Source: Nocardioides sp. YR527 (GTDB taxonomy: Bacteria > Actinomycetota > Actinomycetes > Propionibacteriales > Nocardioidaceae). From it: a stretch of DNA of 64,000 nt. How positions within the stretch are numbered: the first letter of the stretch is position 1; every line of letters starts with the position of its first letter. Below the pieces are notes generated by a model. It searched no databases. It saw only the letters and a list, made by a program, of their open reading frames with translations, and was not told the origin of the DNA. Location: contig NZ_FNFN01000008.1 of NCBI RefSeq assembly GCF_900101045.1, positions 124,001 to 188,000 of the forward strand. The letters run 5' to 3'. The translations under genes and the position numbers were made by a program. Positions 17,336-24,434 of this stretch are shown here, piece after piece.

Positions 17336-18477
17336 AGCGATGCTCCTTCCGGTACGAGCAGGCGCTCGGCGAGATCGCCGGCGCGTCGGATCAGCTCGGC
17401 GTCGGTCAGCTTCCCGGCCAGCGCCTCGGTCACCCATGGTGAGACGGTGTCCTGGAACTCCATGTAGCCGGCGGTCCGGGGCCGTACCCACGCGCCCTCG
17501 AGGGTCGCCCTGGTGCCACGGAAGAAGTCCCAGGAGTCCTCGTTGAGCCGGTCGTCGTCCCACGACGAGGCGTAGCCGGGCTGGCCACCGGCGTCGTAGT
17601 AGGTGCCCGCCTGAACCTCCGGCGAGGCCACCCACAGTGCATACGCGCGGGCGGCGTCGAGCTCTCTCGACCGGGCCGAGACGGCCACGCCGGCGCCCCC
17701 GAGCTGCGAGCCGGCCACTCCTCGGGGACCGGAGGGCATGTCGACGTACCTGAGGCGGTGCGGCCGGAAGCCGACCCGCGAGTAGTTGGTGTAGCCGTAC
17801 ATCAACGGCGCGTACGCCCACGGCTCGGCAGTGTCGCCGGCCAGTGCCTCGGCGACCTCGATCGGGTTCGCGGTCAGGCACCACGAGGGAATCCGGTCGC
17901 AGAGCCGGTGCATGAGGTCGAGCACGACCAGCGCGGCCTCCTCGGGCAGGAAGCTTCCGGGCTCGGCGTTGACCGGCGTCCCCCGGTTGGCCGCCAGGGT
18001 GCACAAGGTCGAGTAGGCGTCGATCGGCTTGGCCGGCCAGAGCACCCGGCCCTCGGCGGCCAGGTCGAGCACCTCCTCCCATGTCGTGGGAGGTGCCGGC
18101 AGACGGTCCGGACGGTAGGCGGCCACCTGTGCCGCGGCGTCGGTGGCCAGGCCGTACTGATGCCCCTGAAAGCGGTACGAGGCGTGGCTGCTGCCCACGG
18201 CATCGGCTGCCAGGGCGGCCAGCTGGTCGTCGTACCCGGCGCCGTCCAGAGGTGCCAGGGCCCCTTCCGTCGCGGCCAGGGGCACATGGGGGTGGTCGAT
18301 GACCAGCAGGTCGAAGCGCTCGGCCAGCTCACCCAGCGGCGCGTCGGCGAACGCCTGCAGGGAGCGGTACTCCCAGCGCACCTCGACCCCGGTCCGGCGC
18401 GCGTACTCCTGGGCTGCCGCTACCTGGCAGTCGTAGCCGCGCGGGTGCTCCCAGGTCATGCCGTGCAGGACGGTCAT
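17332..18477 (-). CDS. Solute-binding-protein-like protein lacking an export signal (triad copy A)
   Basis: The 381-residue protein resembles family-1 extracellular solute-binding proteins: DLLVIDHPH at 56-64, TTWEEVLDLA near 131, and a C-terminal lobe with GSQLGGAGVAV near 256 and GTRATLEGAWVRPR near 321. It starts directly with MTVLHGMTWEHPRG and has no hydrophobic leader or lipobox, so it should stay in the cytosol. Its ATG overlaps the stop of the CoA-transferase gene and its stop overlaps MaoC. A clear paralogue with the same motifs is at 33418-34557. A cytosolic enzyme or binding subunit with a periplasmic-binding-protein fold is likely; the function is unknown. Confidence 0.8.
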   Translation of the reverse strand: MTVLHGMTWEHPRGYDCQVAAAQEYARRTGVEVRWEYRSLQAFADAPLGELAERFDLLVIDHPHVPLAATEGALAPLDGAGYDDQLAALAADAVGSSHASYRFQGHQYGLATDAAAQVAAYRPDRLPAPPTTWEEVLDLAAEGRVLWPAKPIDAYSTLCTLAANRGTPVNAEPGSFLPEEAALVVLDLMHRLCDRIPSWCLTANPIEVAEALAGDTAEPWAYAPLMYGYTNYSRVGFRPHRLRYVDMPSGPRGVAGSQLGGAGVAVSARSRELDAARAYALWVASPEVQAGTYYDAGGQPGYASSWDDDRLNEDSWDFFRGTRATLEGAWVRPRTAGYMEFQDTVSPWVTEALAGKLTDAELIRRAGDLAERLLVPEGASL

Positions 18478-19622
18478 CGGTCCCCCTCCAGGTCGTGCTC
18501 GCCCAGGCGTGGAGCCGGGCGCGGATTGGTCAGCCGCTCGCCATCGATGCGGATCGGGCTGCGGGTGGTCGTCAGGGTGAGGCCGTCGCGACGGACCTGC
18601 TGGGTCATCGCGATGGCCTCGAAGCCCTTGTGTTCTACGAGCTCGGAGAGGGTGAGCACCGGGGCGCACCACACGTCCTCGGCGTCCAGGACGGCCAGCC
18701 AGGCGTCCCGGGTGTCGCCCCGAAGACGGTCTCCGATCGCCTCCTCGATCTCCGACTGCCGGTCCCACCAAGTCTGCGGGTCGGTCATCGCCTCCAGCTC
18801 GGGGAGCCCGAGCAGCCGCCCGATGACGGGCACGGGGTTCATCGCGATCGCGAGGTAGCCGTCGCTCGTCGGGTAGATGCCGTAGGGAGCGGAGAGGAAG
18901 GCGTGGGCCGAGCGGGGTCCCTTGCGGCGTACCTCGACCGTCGGGTCGTTCAGCCTTGTCGTCAGCAGCTCGAACTCCAGGTCCAGCAGCGACTCCATCA
19001 GGCTCGTCTCGGTCAGCCCGCCCTTCCCGGTCCGGAACCGCCTGACCAGCAGAGCGGTGATGCCCTGGGCCAGGTGACAGCTGGCGAGGTGGTCGGCCAC
19101 CGCCAGCCCGACGGGGACCGGCGGATCCTCGGCCGACCCGTTGAGCCAGGGCAGACCGGCGATCGCCTGGGCGAGCAGGTCCTGGCCGGGGCGGTCCTGG
19201 AACGGGCCGACGCCGCCGTACCCGGTCACGCTGCCGTAGACGATGCTCGGGTTGAGCGCCCGGACGGACTCGTAGTCGAGTCCGATCCGCTCCATCACCC
19301 CGGGGCGGAAGTTCTGGACGATCACATCGGCTTCCGCGACCAGTCCGCGTACGCGCTCGAGGTCGGCGGGATCCTTGAGGTCGGCCGTCACGCTCTCCTT
19401 GTTCCGGTTCATCGCGTGGAAGGAGAGGCTGTCGCCGTTCACCGTCCGCCCGGCGAAGGCCAGGCTCCGGCCCGCATCTCCCCCGGCGGGTCGCTCGATC
19501 TTGATGACCCGGGCGCCGAGGTCAGCGAGCCTCAGCGCCGCCACGGGGCCGGCCAGGAACTGGCTGAAGTCCAGGACCGTGACGCCCTCCAGGGGCAGCT
19601 CGGAGGCGCGGTTGAGTGTCAT
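18474..19622 (-). CDS. Class III (CaiB/BaiF) CoA-transferase (triad copy A)
   Basis: The 382-residue protein has the family's N-terminal VLDFSQFLAGPVAALRLADLG near 16-36, NRNKESVTADLKD near 70 and the catalytic Asp in DRPGQDLLAQ near 150. Class III CoA-transferases move CoA between carboxylic acids through an aspartyl-CoA anhydride, usually with high substrate specificity. It heads the coupled set CoA-transferase, binding-like protein, MaoC, fuconate dehydratase, lactonase. AAGGAA precedes the ATG. Close paralogue at 28292-29461, more distant one at 34554-35774. Confidence 0.88.
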   Translation of the reverse strand: MTLNRASELPLEGVTVLDFSQFLAGPVAALRLADLGARVIKIERPAGGDAGRSLAFAGRTVNGDSLSFHAMNRNKESVTADLKDPADLERVRGLVAEADVIVQNFRPGVMERIGLDYESVRALNPSIVYGSVTGYGGVGPFQDRPGQDLLAQAIAGLPWLNGSAEDPPVPVGLAVADHLASCHLAQGITALLVRRFRTGKGGLTETSLMESLLDLEFELLTTRLNDPTVEVRRKGPRSAHAFLSAPYGIYPTSDGYLAIAMNPVPVIGRLLGLPELEAMTDPQTWWDRQSEIEEAIGDRLRGDTRDAWLAVLDAEDVWCAPVLTLSELVEHKGFEAIAMTQQVRRDGLTLTTTRSPIRIDGERLTNPRPAPRLGEHDLEGDR

Positions 19623-19694
19623 CGGGGTTCCTTTCGACAGAGCGGACCAGAGCGGACCACGGCGAACCAGGGCGAACCAGGCGGGGACGGGTGG

Positions 19695-20795
19695 CTACTG
19701 GTCATAGGGCGGCGGCGTTCCACCGCGGGCTGCGTCCGTGTACGCCGCCTCGACGACCGCCATGGTGCGGAAGACGTCCTCGACCCCGGTGGGCAGCGAC
19801 AGGATCGACCCCTCGAGAAAGCGCTGGACCACGGCCATGGAGCCGATGAAGGCGTCGGGGAACCAGGACCCCTCGAACGGCACCGGCCGCCAGCCGTCGT
19901 CGAGCCGATCGTCGGTGACCAGCTCGAGCGAGTCCTCGCCACCGCGCGGGTAGTCCAGCAGCAGGCCGAGCTGTGCCCGGACGGCGCCGCGGGTGCCCTC
20001 CCACTTGACGAAGGACTCTTCGTGCCGGGGTCCGTAGTGGTGGTCGTGGTTGGTGGAGACGACGACCCTGATCGGTCGCTCTCCATAGCTCAGCGCGATG
20101 TCGGAGCGGCTGTTGGCGTGAGACTTCTCGGGGTGGCGCACGGTGACCGCGTGCACGCCGGTCGGGTCTCCCAGGAAGGAACGCACCAGATCCAGGTAGT
20201 GGACGCTGTGCATGTTGATCTCGAGCCGGTCCAGGTCGAGTACGTAGGGGAACATCTCCCACGGGGTCCGCACCGAGATCCGGACCTCCATGTCGTAGAG
20301 CTCCCCGATCGTGCCGGCGGCGATGAGCTCGCGAGCAGCGACGACGTACGGCGCGAACCGGAGCTGGGTGTTGACCGCCGCGACGAGGCCCTTGCGCCGG
20401 CACACCTCACGGGTGCGTACCCCCTCGGCCAGGTGGTTCCCCAAGGGCTTCTGCAGCAGGACGGCTGCCCCGTCGGGCAGCTGCTCGAGAACCTCGACGT
20501 GTGCCTCGGGGGGAAGGGCGACGTCGTAGACCGCGTCGGCCGGTGCCGACCGGACCGCGTCCGCGACGCTCTCGTGCACGGCGCCGATGTCGTAGCGTCC
20601 GGCGAGCTCCCGCGCGCGCTCGGGAACGAGGTCGGTGATGCTGGCGACCTCGAACCCCGCCTTCGCGTACGCCGGCAGGTGGGCGTCACGGACGATCCCG
20701 CCGGCGCCCACGAGCACGATCGGACGCGGCGTCGCCGGCATCTCGGCCGAGTAGCCGGGGTGCGGGTCGAGCTCCGGTGGCGGGTGCGGGGCCAT
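19695..20795 (-). CDS. Gfo/Idh/MocA-family NAD(P)-dependent oxidoreductase
   Basis: A 366-residue protein with VLVGAGGIVRDAHLPAY near residue 27 for nucleotide binding and a C-terminal alpha/beta domain (NMHSVHYLDLV near 195). The family's usual EKP motif appears as QKPLGNH near 116, so the conserved Glu is Gln. Members oxidise or reduce sugar carbons. It is coupled to the permease gene (TGATG overlap) and lies 72 bases before the CoA-transferase, so it belongs to the transporter operon. The exact substrate is unknown. Confidence 0.85.
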   Translation of the reverse strand: MAPHPPPELDPHPGYSAEMPATPRPIVLVGAGGIVRDAHLPAYAKAGFEVASITDLVPERARELAGRYDIGAVHESVADAVRSAPADAVYDVALPPEAHVEVLEQLPDGAAVLLQKPLGNHLAEGVRTREVCRRKGLVAAVNTQLRFAPYVVAARELIAAGTIGELYDMEVRISVRTPWEMFPYVLDLDRLEINMHSVHYLDLVRSFLGDPTGVHAVTVRHPEKSHANSRSDIALSYGERPIRVVVSTNHDHHYGPRHEESFVKWEGTRGAVRAQLGLLLDYPRGGEDSLELVTDDRLDDGWRPVPFEGSWFPDAFIGSMAVVQRFLEGSILSLPTGVEDVFRTMAVVEAAYTDAARGGTPPPYDQ

Positions 20796-21745
20796 CAGCC
20801 CTTCACCGCACCCATCGTCTCGCCACGCATCAGGAACTTCTGCGCGCCGAGGAAGACGATCAGCAGCGGCAGCATCGAGATGAAGGTCGCCAGCGCCAGC
20901 TGCGGCATGTAGAGCTTCACGTCCAGCCCTGCGGCGACGGTCGGGTTGAACAACGGGCTGGCGCCGATCAGCTGCTGCAGCCCGACGGGGAGGGTCTGGT
21001 TGTTCTGGTTGGAGGAGAGCAGCGCCAGCGGCAGGAAGAAGTTGATCCAGTTGGCGACGAAGGCGAAGAAGCCGACCAGCACCGCGGCCTGGCGGGAGAT
21101 CGGGAGCGCGACCCGCCAGAAGATCGACACCTCGCCGAGACCGTCGATCCGGGCTGCCTCGACGAGCTCCTGGGGCATGGTGGTCATGAAGTGGATGTAG
21201 GCCAGGTAGACCCCGAACGGGAAGAAGCCCATGATCAGCCCCACCGGCCAGAGCTCGCCGACCGCGCCGATGGCATTCACCTCGAGGAAGATCGGGATGA
21301 CCAGCACGGTGTTGGGCATCACCATCGTGATCAGGGTGATCAGGAGGACGGTCCGGCGGGCACGGAACCGGAGCCGGGCCAGCGCGTATCCCGCCGGCAG
21401 CGCGGCGATGACCGCCAGCAGGGCGCCCCCGCCGGCCACGGCGAGCGTGTTCAACAGCCAGCGGGTGTACAGCCCACCGCCGCCGGGTCCGAAACCGTTG
21501 ACCTGCGACCAGCTGTACTGGGCGTTGTCCCATGACATGTCGCCGAAGCCGAACGGCCCGCCTGCCCCGGCTGCGACACCCTCGTTGGACCGGAACGCCA
21601 TCGCGATGAAGCCGGTGATCGGCAGGACGAACATGCAGGCGACGAACAGCATGGTGACGACGCGTGCGGTCTTGCCGACGCTCCAGTCGAACATGCCTCG
21701 CTTCGCCACGGGCGCGCGGCGCCCGGCCGCTGTGGTCTGGCTCAT
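20795..21745 (-). CDS. Carbohydrate ABC transporter permease, MalG type
   Basis: The 316-residue integral membrane protein has an N-terminal transmembrane segment, a long periplasmic loop, and the EAA motif EAARIDGLGEVSIFWRVALP near residue 205 that docks the ATPase. It forms the inner-membrane channel with the MalF-type protein at 21742-22713. The start at 21745 overlaps the upstream stop (ATGA). No ATPase gene is nearby; such carbohydrate importers often share an MsiK-type ATPase in actinobacteria (established for the group). Confidence 0.9.
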   Translation of the reverse strand: MSQTTAAGRRAPVAKRGMFDWSVGKTARVVTMLFVACMFVLPITGFIAMAFRSNEGVAAGAGGPFGFGDMSWDNAQYSWSQVNGFGPGGGGLYTRWLLNTLAVAGGGALLAVIAALPAGYALARLRFRARRTVLLITLITMVMPNTVLVIPIFLEVNAIGAVGELWPVGLIMGFFPFGVYLAYIHFMTTMPQELVEAARIDGLGEVSIFWRVALPISRQAAVLVGFFAFVANWINFFLPLALLSSNQNNQTLPVGLQQLIGASPLFNPTVAAGLDVKLYMPQLALATFISMLPLLIVFLGAQKFLMRGETMGAVKG

Positions 21746-22713
21746 CGGTGCTCCTCCTCGCCGAACAGGCCGGTCCGGAAGACGACCAGCAGGCCGATCC
21801 CCAGCGTGATCACGAGCAGGATCAGCGACATCGCGGCGGCTGCGGGGAAGTTGTAGTTGCTGAAGGCGAAGGCGTACCCCAGCTGGGTGGGCGTCCAATG
21901 ATCGTCCAGTGCGTTGCTGGCGACCTGGTCGAGCAGCTGCGGCTCGAGGAACAGCTGGAACCCGTAGGCGAGGTTCATCAGCACCGCGTACCCGATCCAC
22001 GGCCGGATGATCGGCAGCTTGACGTGCCAGGCCAGCCGCCATTCGTTGGCGCCGTCCAGCCGCGCTGCCTCGAGCGTCTCCTCCGAGATCCCGTTGAGGC
22101 CGCCGTTGACCACGATGACCCACTGACCGACGCCCTGGAAGAACATCATCGCGGCCAGGATGAACGGCAGGTTCCCGGGCCCGGCGACCGCCTGCTTGAT
22201 GGTGTCGACGCCCAGCGCCTGCCAGAACCCCTCGATCGGGGACTGGCTCGGGTTGAGCAGGTAGACCCAGAGCACCAGGTTGGCGACGCCTGCCAGAGCC
22301 CCCGGGATGTAGTAGATGAACCGCATCGACGACCCGAACCATCCGGGGCTGGCGTGGACCAGCAGAGCCAGCCCGACGATGCCGATGGTCATGATCGGAA
22401 GCCAGACCACCAGGGTCGCGAAGATGTTGACGAACGTGTCGACGAACCGGTAGTCGGTGATGACGGTCCTGAAGCTGTCCACGCCCCCGAAACCCCCGGT
22501 GGGGTCCAGCGGCGTCGGCGCCTTCTCCAGCGATGTCTTGACCGCGTACGCGACCGGGATGATGCCCGCGATCATGAGCAGGACGAGGTACGGCGCCATC
22601 AGCACCCAGGCGCCACGCGTCTCGCTGGGCCGCGCCACGCGTCGTCGGGGACGACGCCGCGCGCCCGGTGCAGGCGGCGAGGTGGCGATGTCCTCCATCA
22701 AGGCGGTCGACAT
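21742..22713 (-). CDS. Carbohydrate ABC transporter permease, MalF type
   Basis: The 323-residue permease has an Arg-rich cytosolic N-terminus, about six transmembrane helices, and an EAA loop EAARLDGANEWRLAWHVKLP near residue 205. GGAGG precedes the ATG at 22713. It pairs with the MalG-type protein and the lipoprotein at 22818-24152. A hairpin separates it from the binding-protein gene. Confidence 0.9.
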   Translation of the reverse strand: MSTALMEDIATSPPAPGARRRPRRRVARPSETRGAWVLMAPYLVLLMIAGIIPVAYAVKTSLEKAPTPLDPTGGFGGVDSFRTVITDYRFVDTFVNIFATLVVWLPIMTIGIVGLALLVHASPGWFGSSMRFIYYIPGALAGVANLVLWVYLLNPSQSPIEGFWQALGVDTIKQAVAGPGNLPFILAAMMFFQGVGQWVIVVNGGLNGISEETLEAARLDGANEWRLAWHVKLPIIRPWIGYAVLMNLAYGFQLFLEPQLLDQVASNALDDHWTPTQLGYAFAFSNYNFPAAAAMSLILLVITLGIGLLVVFRTGLFGEEEHR

Positions 22714-22770
22714 GTTGCTCCTCCGATGTGTCCGGGCCACCGTGAGGCCCCGATGTGACTGGGATGGCAT

Positions 22771-22801
22771 CCCTTCGGCCCGGACGCTCCAGGCCGAAGG
22801 G
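22771..22801 (-). terminator. Partial terminator between binding-protein and permease genes
   Basis: A 10-base perfect stem (22771-22780 with 22792-22801) with an 11-base loop lies just after the solute-binding lipoprotein gene on the minus strand. Such hairpins often protect or terminate the binding-protein message and give more binding protein than permease. Confidence 0.5.
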
Positions 22802-22817
22802 ACTCGTGCGCGGCCGG

Positions 22818-24152
22818 CTATTCGACCGTGTAGCCCATCGCCTTCGCCTGGCTGACCAGCTCCTCCCCGAAGGACGTCCAGGCCTGGTCGACGTCGCCTC
22901 CCGAGGCAAGAGCGGCGGCCATGGTCTCGGTCCACACCGCTCCGGTGTTGTAGAGCATGTAGGCGTGGCCGTCGACGACATGGTCGTTGGCCTTCTTCAT
23001 CGCCTCGAACGTGGCCTCGTTGTCGGCGAAGTAGTTCGCCTTGGCCTGCTTCTCCGCCCACGCGTCCTGCACGGGACCGTAAGCCGGCAGGCCGGTGGAG
23101 AGCTCGACCTGCCACCTCGGGTCGGTGGCGACGAACTCGGCGAAGGTCAGCGTGTTCTCGAGCTGCTTGCCCGTGATGTGGTTCGAGACACCCCAGAGGC
23201 CCCCGCCCTCGTTGCCGGTGGAGGGCTCGCTCTCACCGTCCCACGCGAGAGGCTCCACGGCGGTCATCCCACCGGCCGGGATCTTCCAGGTCTGGTTGAA
23301 GAGGTAGTCCCCCCACCATGCGGCACCGGGGCTCATGACCAGGTCCTTGCCGACCTTGGCCGCGTCCGGGTCGAAGATGCCGACGGTCGAGAGCGCCTTG
23401 CCCCCCAGCATCGTGTCGATCAGGTCCACCGCCCGGGTGCACTTGGCGTCCGAGGTGTCGATGTGGACCACGGTCTCGGACTGTCGGTCGTTGGTCGGGC
23501 AGCCCGACCCCCACAGGTAGCGGTCGGGGGCGTACGCGTCGCCGGTGAAGCCGCTGATCTTGCCCGGGTGCTCCGCGGCGATCTTGACGGCCAGGTCGCC
23601 GTACTCCTCCCAGGTCTTCGGCACCTCGTAGCCGTTGGCGTCGAAGAAGGCCTTGTTGTACCAGAACACGTCGGGTGCCGCGTCGTTGCGCAGGCACCGG
23701 ACCTGGCCGTCGATCTCGCAGGCGGCGTTGATCGAACCCTCGTAGCCGTCGAGCACGTCGGGCAGCTGGTCGCTCAGGTCGAGCGTGTAGTCGATCTGCG
23801 CACCGGAGGCCCAGGCGATGTCGTCGTTCGAGGGGAAGAAGATGGCGTCCGGCCAGCCCTTCCCGGCCTCGTTGAACTGGGCGAACTGCTGCTGGAGAGA
23901 CTTGCCTCCGACGGTCCCGTCGATCTGGTTGATCTTGATGTCGATGTCGGGGTAGGCCTTCTTGAAGGCGTTCGCCGCGGGCACGCGCGGCGGGTCGACC
24001 CAGACGGTGATCGCGCCACCGGAGTCGGTCTTCTCGCCTGCGGCATCGCTCCCCCCGCCGGAGCCACAGGCGGCCAGCGCCGTGGCAGTCAGCAGGGTCA
24101 CGGCGGCCACCAGGGCGGCCCGGTGACGTGAACCGAGTGGGTTTCGCTTCAT
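22818..24152 (-). CDS. Sugar ABC transporter solute-binding lipoprotein
   Basis: The precursor has a signal peptide ending in a lipobox (TALAACGSGG) and then the type II periplasmic-binding fold, with ITVWVDPPRV near residue 47, PKTWEEYGDLA near 160 and an ASGGDVDQAW tail. I prefer the second ATG (24152, 444 residues) because AAGGAG lies eight bases from it but only two bases from the first ATG at 24158. It captures the imported sugar at the cell surface. It is divergent from the six-hairpin glycosidase gene across a promoter full of LacI-type sites. Confidence 0.9.
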   Translation of the reverse strand: MKRNPLGSRHRAALVAAVTLLTATALAACGSGGGSDAAGEKTDSGGAITVWVDPPRVPAANAFKKAYPDIDIKINQIDGTVGGKSLQQQFAQFNEAGKGWPDAIFFPSNDDIAWASGAQIDYTLDLSDQLPDVLDGYEGSINAACEIDGQVRCLRNDAAPDVFWYNKAFFDANGYEVPKTWEEYGDLAVKIAAEHPGKISGFTGDAYAPDRYLWGSGCPTNDRQSETVVHIDTSDAKCTRAVDLIDTMLGGKALSTVGIFDPDAAKVGKDLVMSPGAAWWGDYLFNQTWKIPAGGMTAVEPLAWDGESEPSTGNEGGGLWGVSNHITGKQLENTLTFAEFVATDPRWQVELSTGLPAYGPVQDAWAEKQAKANYFADNEATFEAMKKANDHVVDGHAYMLYNTGAVWTETMAAALASGGDVDQAWTSFGEELVSQAKAMGYTVE

Positions 24153-24202
24153 GGACATGGCTCCTTCGACGATGTGTCCCGAGCGGATGCACTGTGACGC
24201 AC

Positions 24203-24254
24203 AACACGTTTGCTCAAACGTTAGACCGGATCCTCCAGATGGTCAATCGTTTGA
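24203..24254. promoter_or_regulatory. LacI-type operator cluster in front of the sugar importer operon
   Basis: Three CG-centred sites occur within 52 bases: ACACGTTTGC from 24205, TCAAACGTTAGA at 24214-24225 and TCAATCGTTTGA at 24243-24254. The last is the reverse complement of the two sites at 24350 and 24367. They lie 50-100 bases upstream of the binding-lipoprotein start. A LacI-family regulator gene lies 3 kb away (27205-28215). Confidence 0.6.
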
Positions 24255-24273
24255 TTCGTTCTTCTCGCCAGAC

Positions 24274-24293
24274 CATGGAAAGCGCCTTCCATG
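24274..24293. promoter_or_regulatory. Inverted repeat CATGGAA-N6-TTCCATG
   Basis: Seven-base arms flank AGCGCC, and the core GGAAAGCGCCTTCC is a near palindrome centred on GC. It has the shape of an actinobacterial LacI-type operator but a different sequence from the TCAAACGATTGA sites, so it may bind a second regulator. Confidence 0.45.
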
Positions 24294-24347
24294 ATCGCTC
24301 GTCGGCCTTGACGGACCACCGCCGGGCGCGACAAAGTGACCGATGTC

Positions 24348-24378
24348 ACTCAAACGATTGAGCAACTCAAACGATTGA
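24348..24378. promoter_or_regulatory. Tandem LacI-type operators upstream of the glycosidase gene
   Basis: ACTCAAACGATTGA occurs at 24348-24361 and again at 24365-24378, an exact 14-base direct repeat with a 17-base period. The pair lies 57-87 bases before the glycosidase ATG, which argues against the longer start at 24336 that would place the sites inside the gene. Confidence 0.62.
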
Positions 24379-24434
24379 TCTCACTCAGTGGCCGACACGC
24401 TCCCCGACCGGGAGCCGGCTCGGGAAGAAGACGC

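Noticed and set aside
17332..18477. Binding-like protein considered as the importer's extra solute-binding subunit
   Set aside because: No signal peptide or lipobox, embedded among cytosolic enzymes, and a true lipoprotein for the importer is at 22818-24152.
24336..24434. Longer N-terminus for the six-hairpin glycosidase
   Set aside because: It would place operator-like repeats inside the coding region and a non-secretory tail before the signal peptide; the ATG at 24435 is better.
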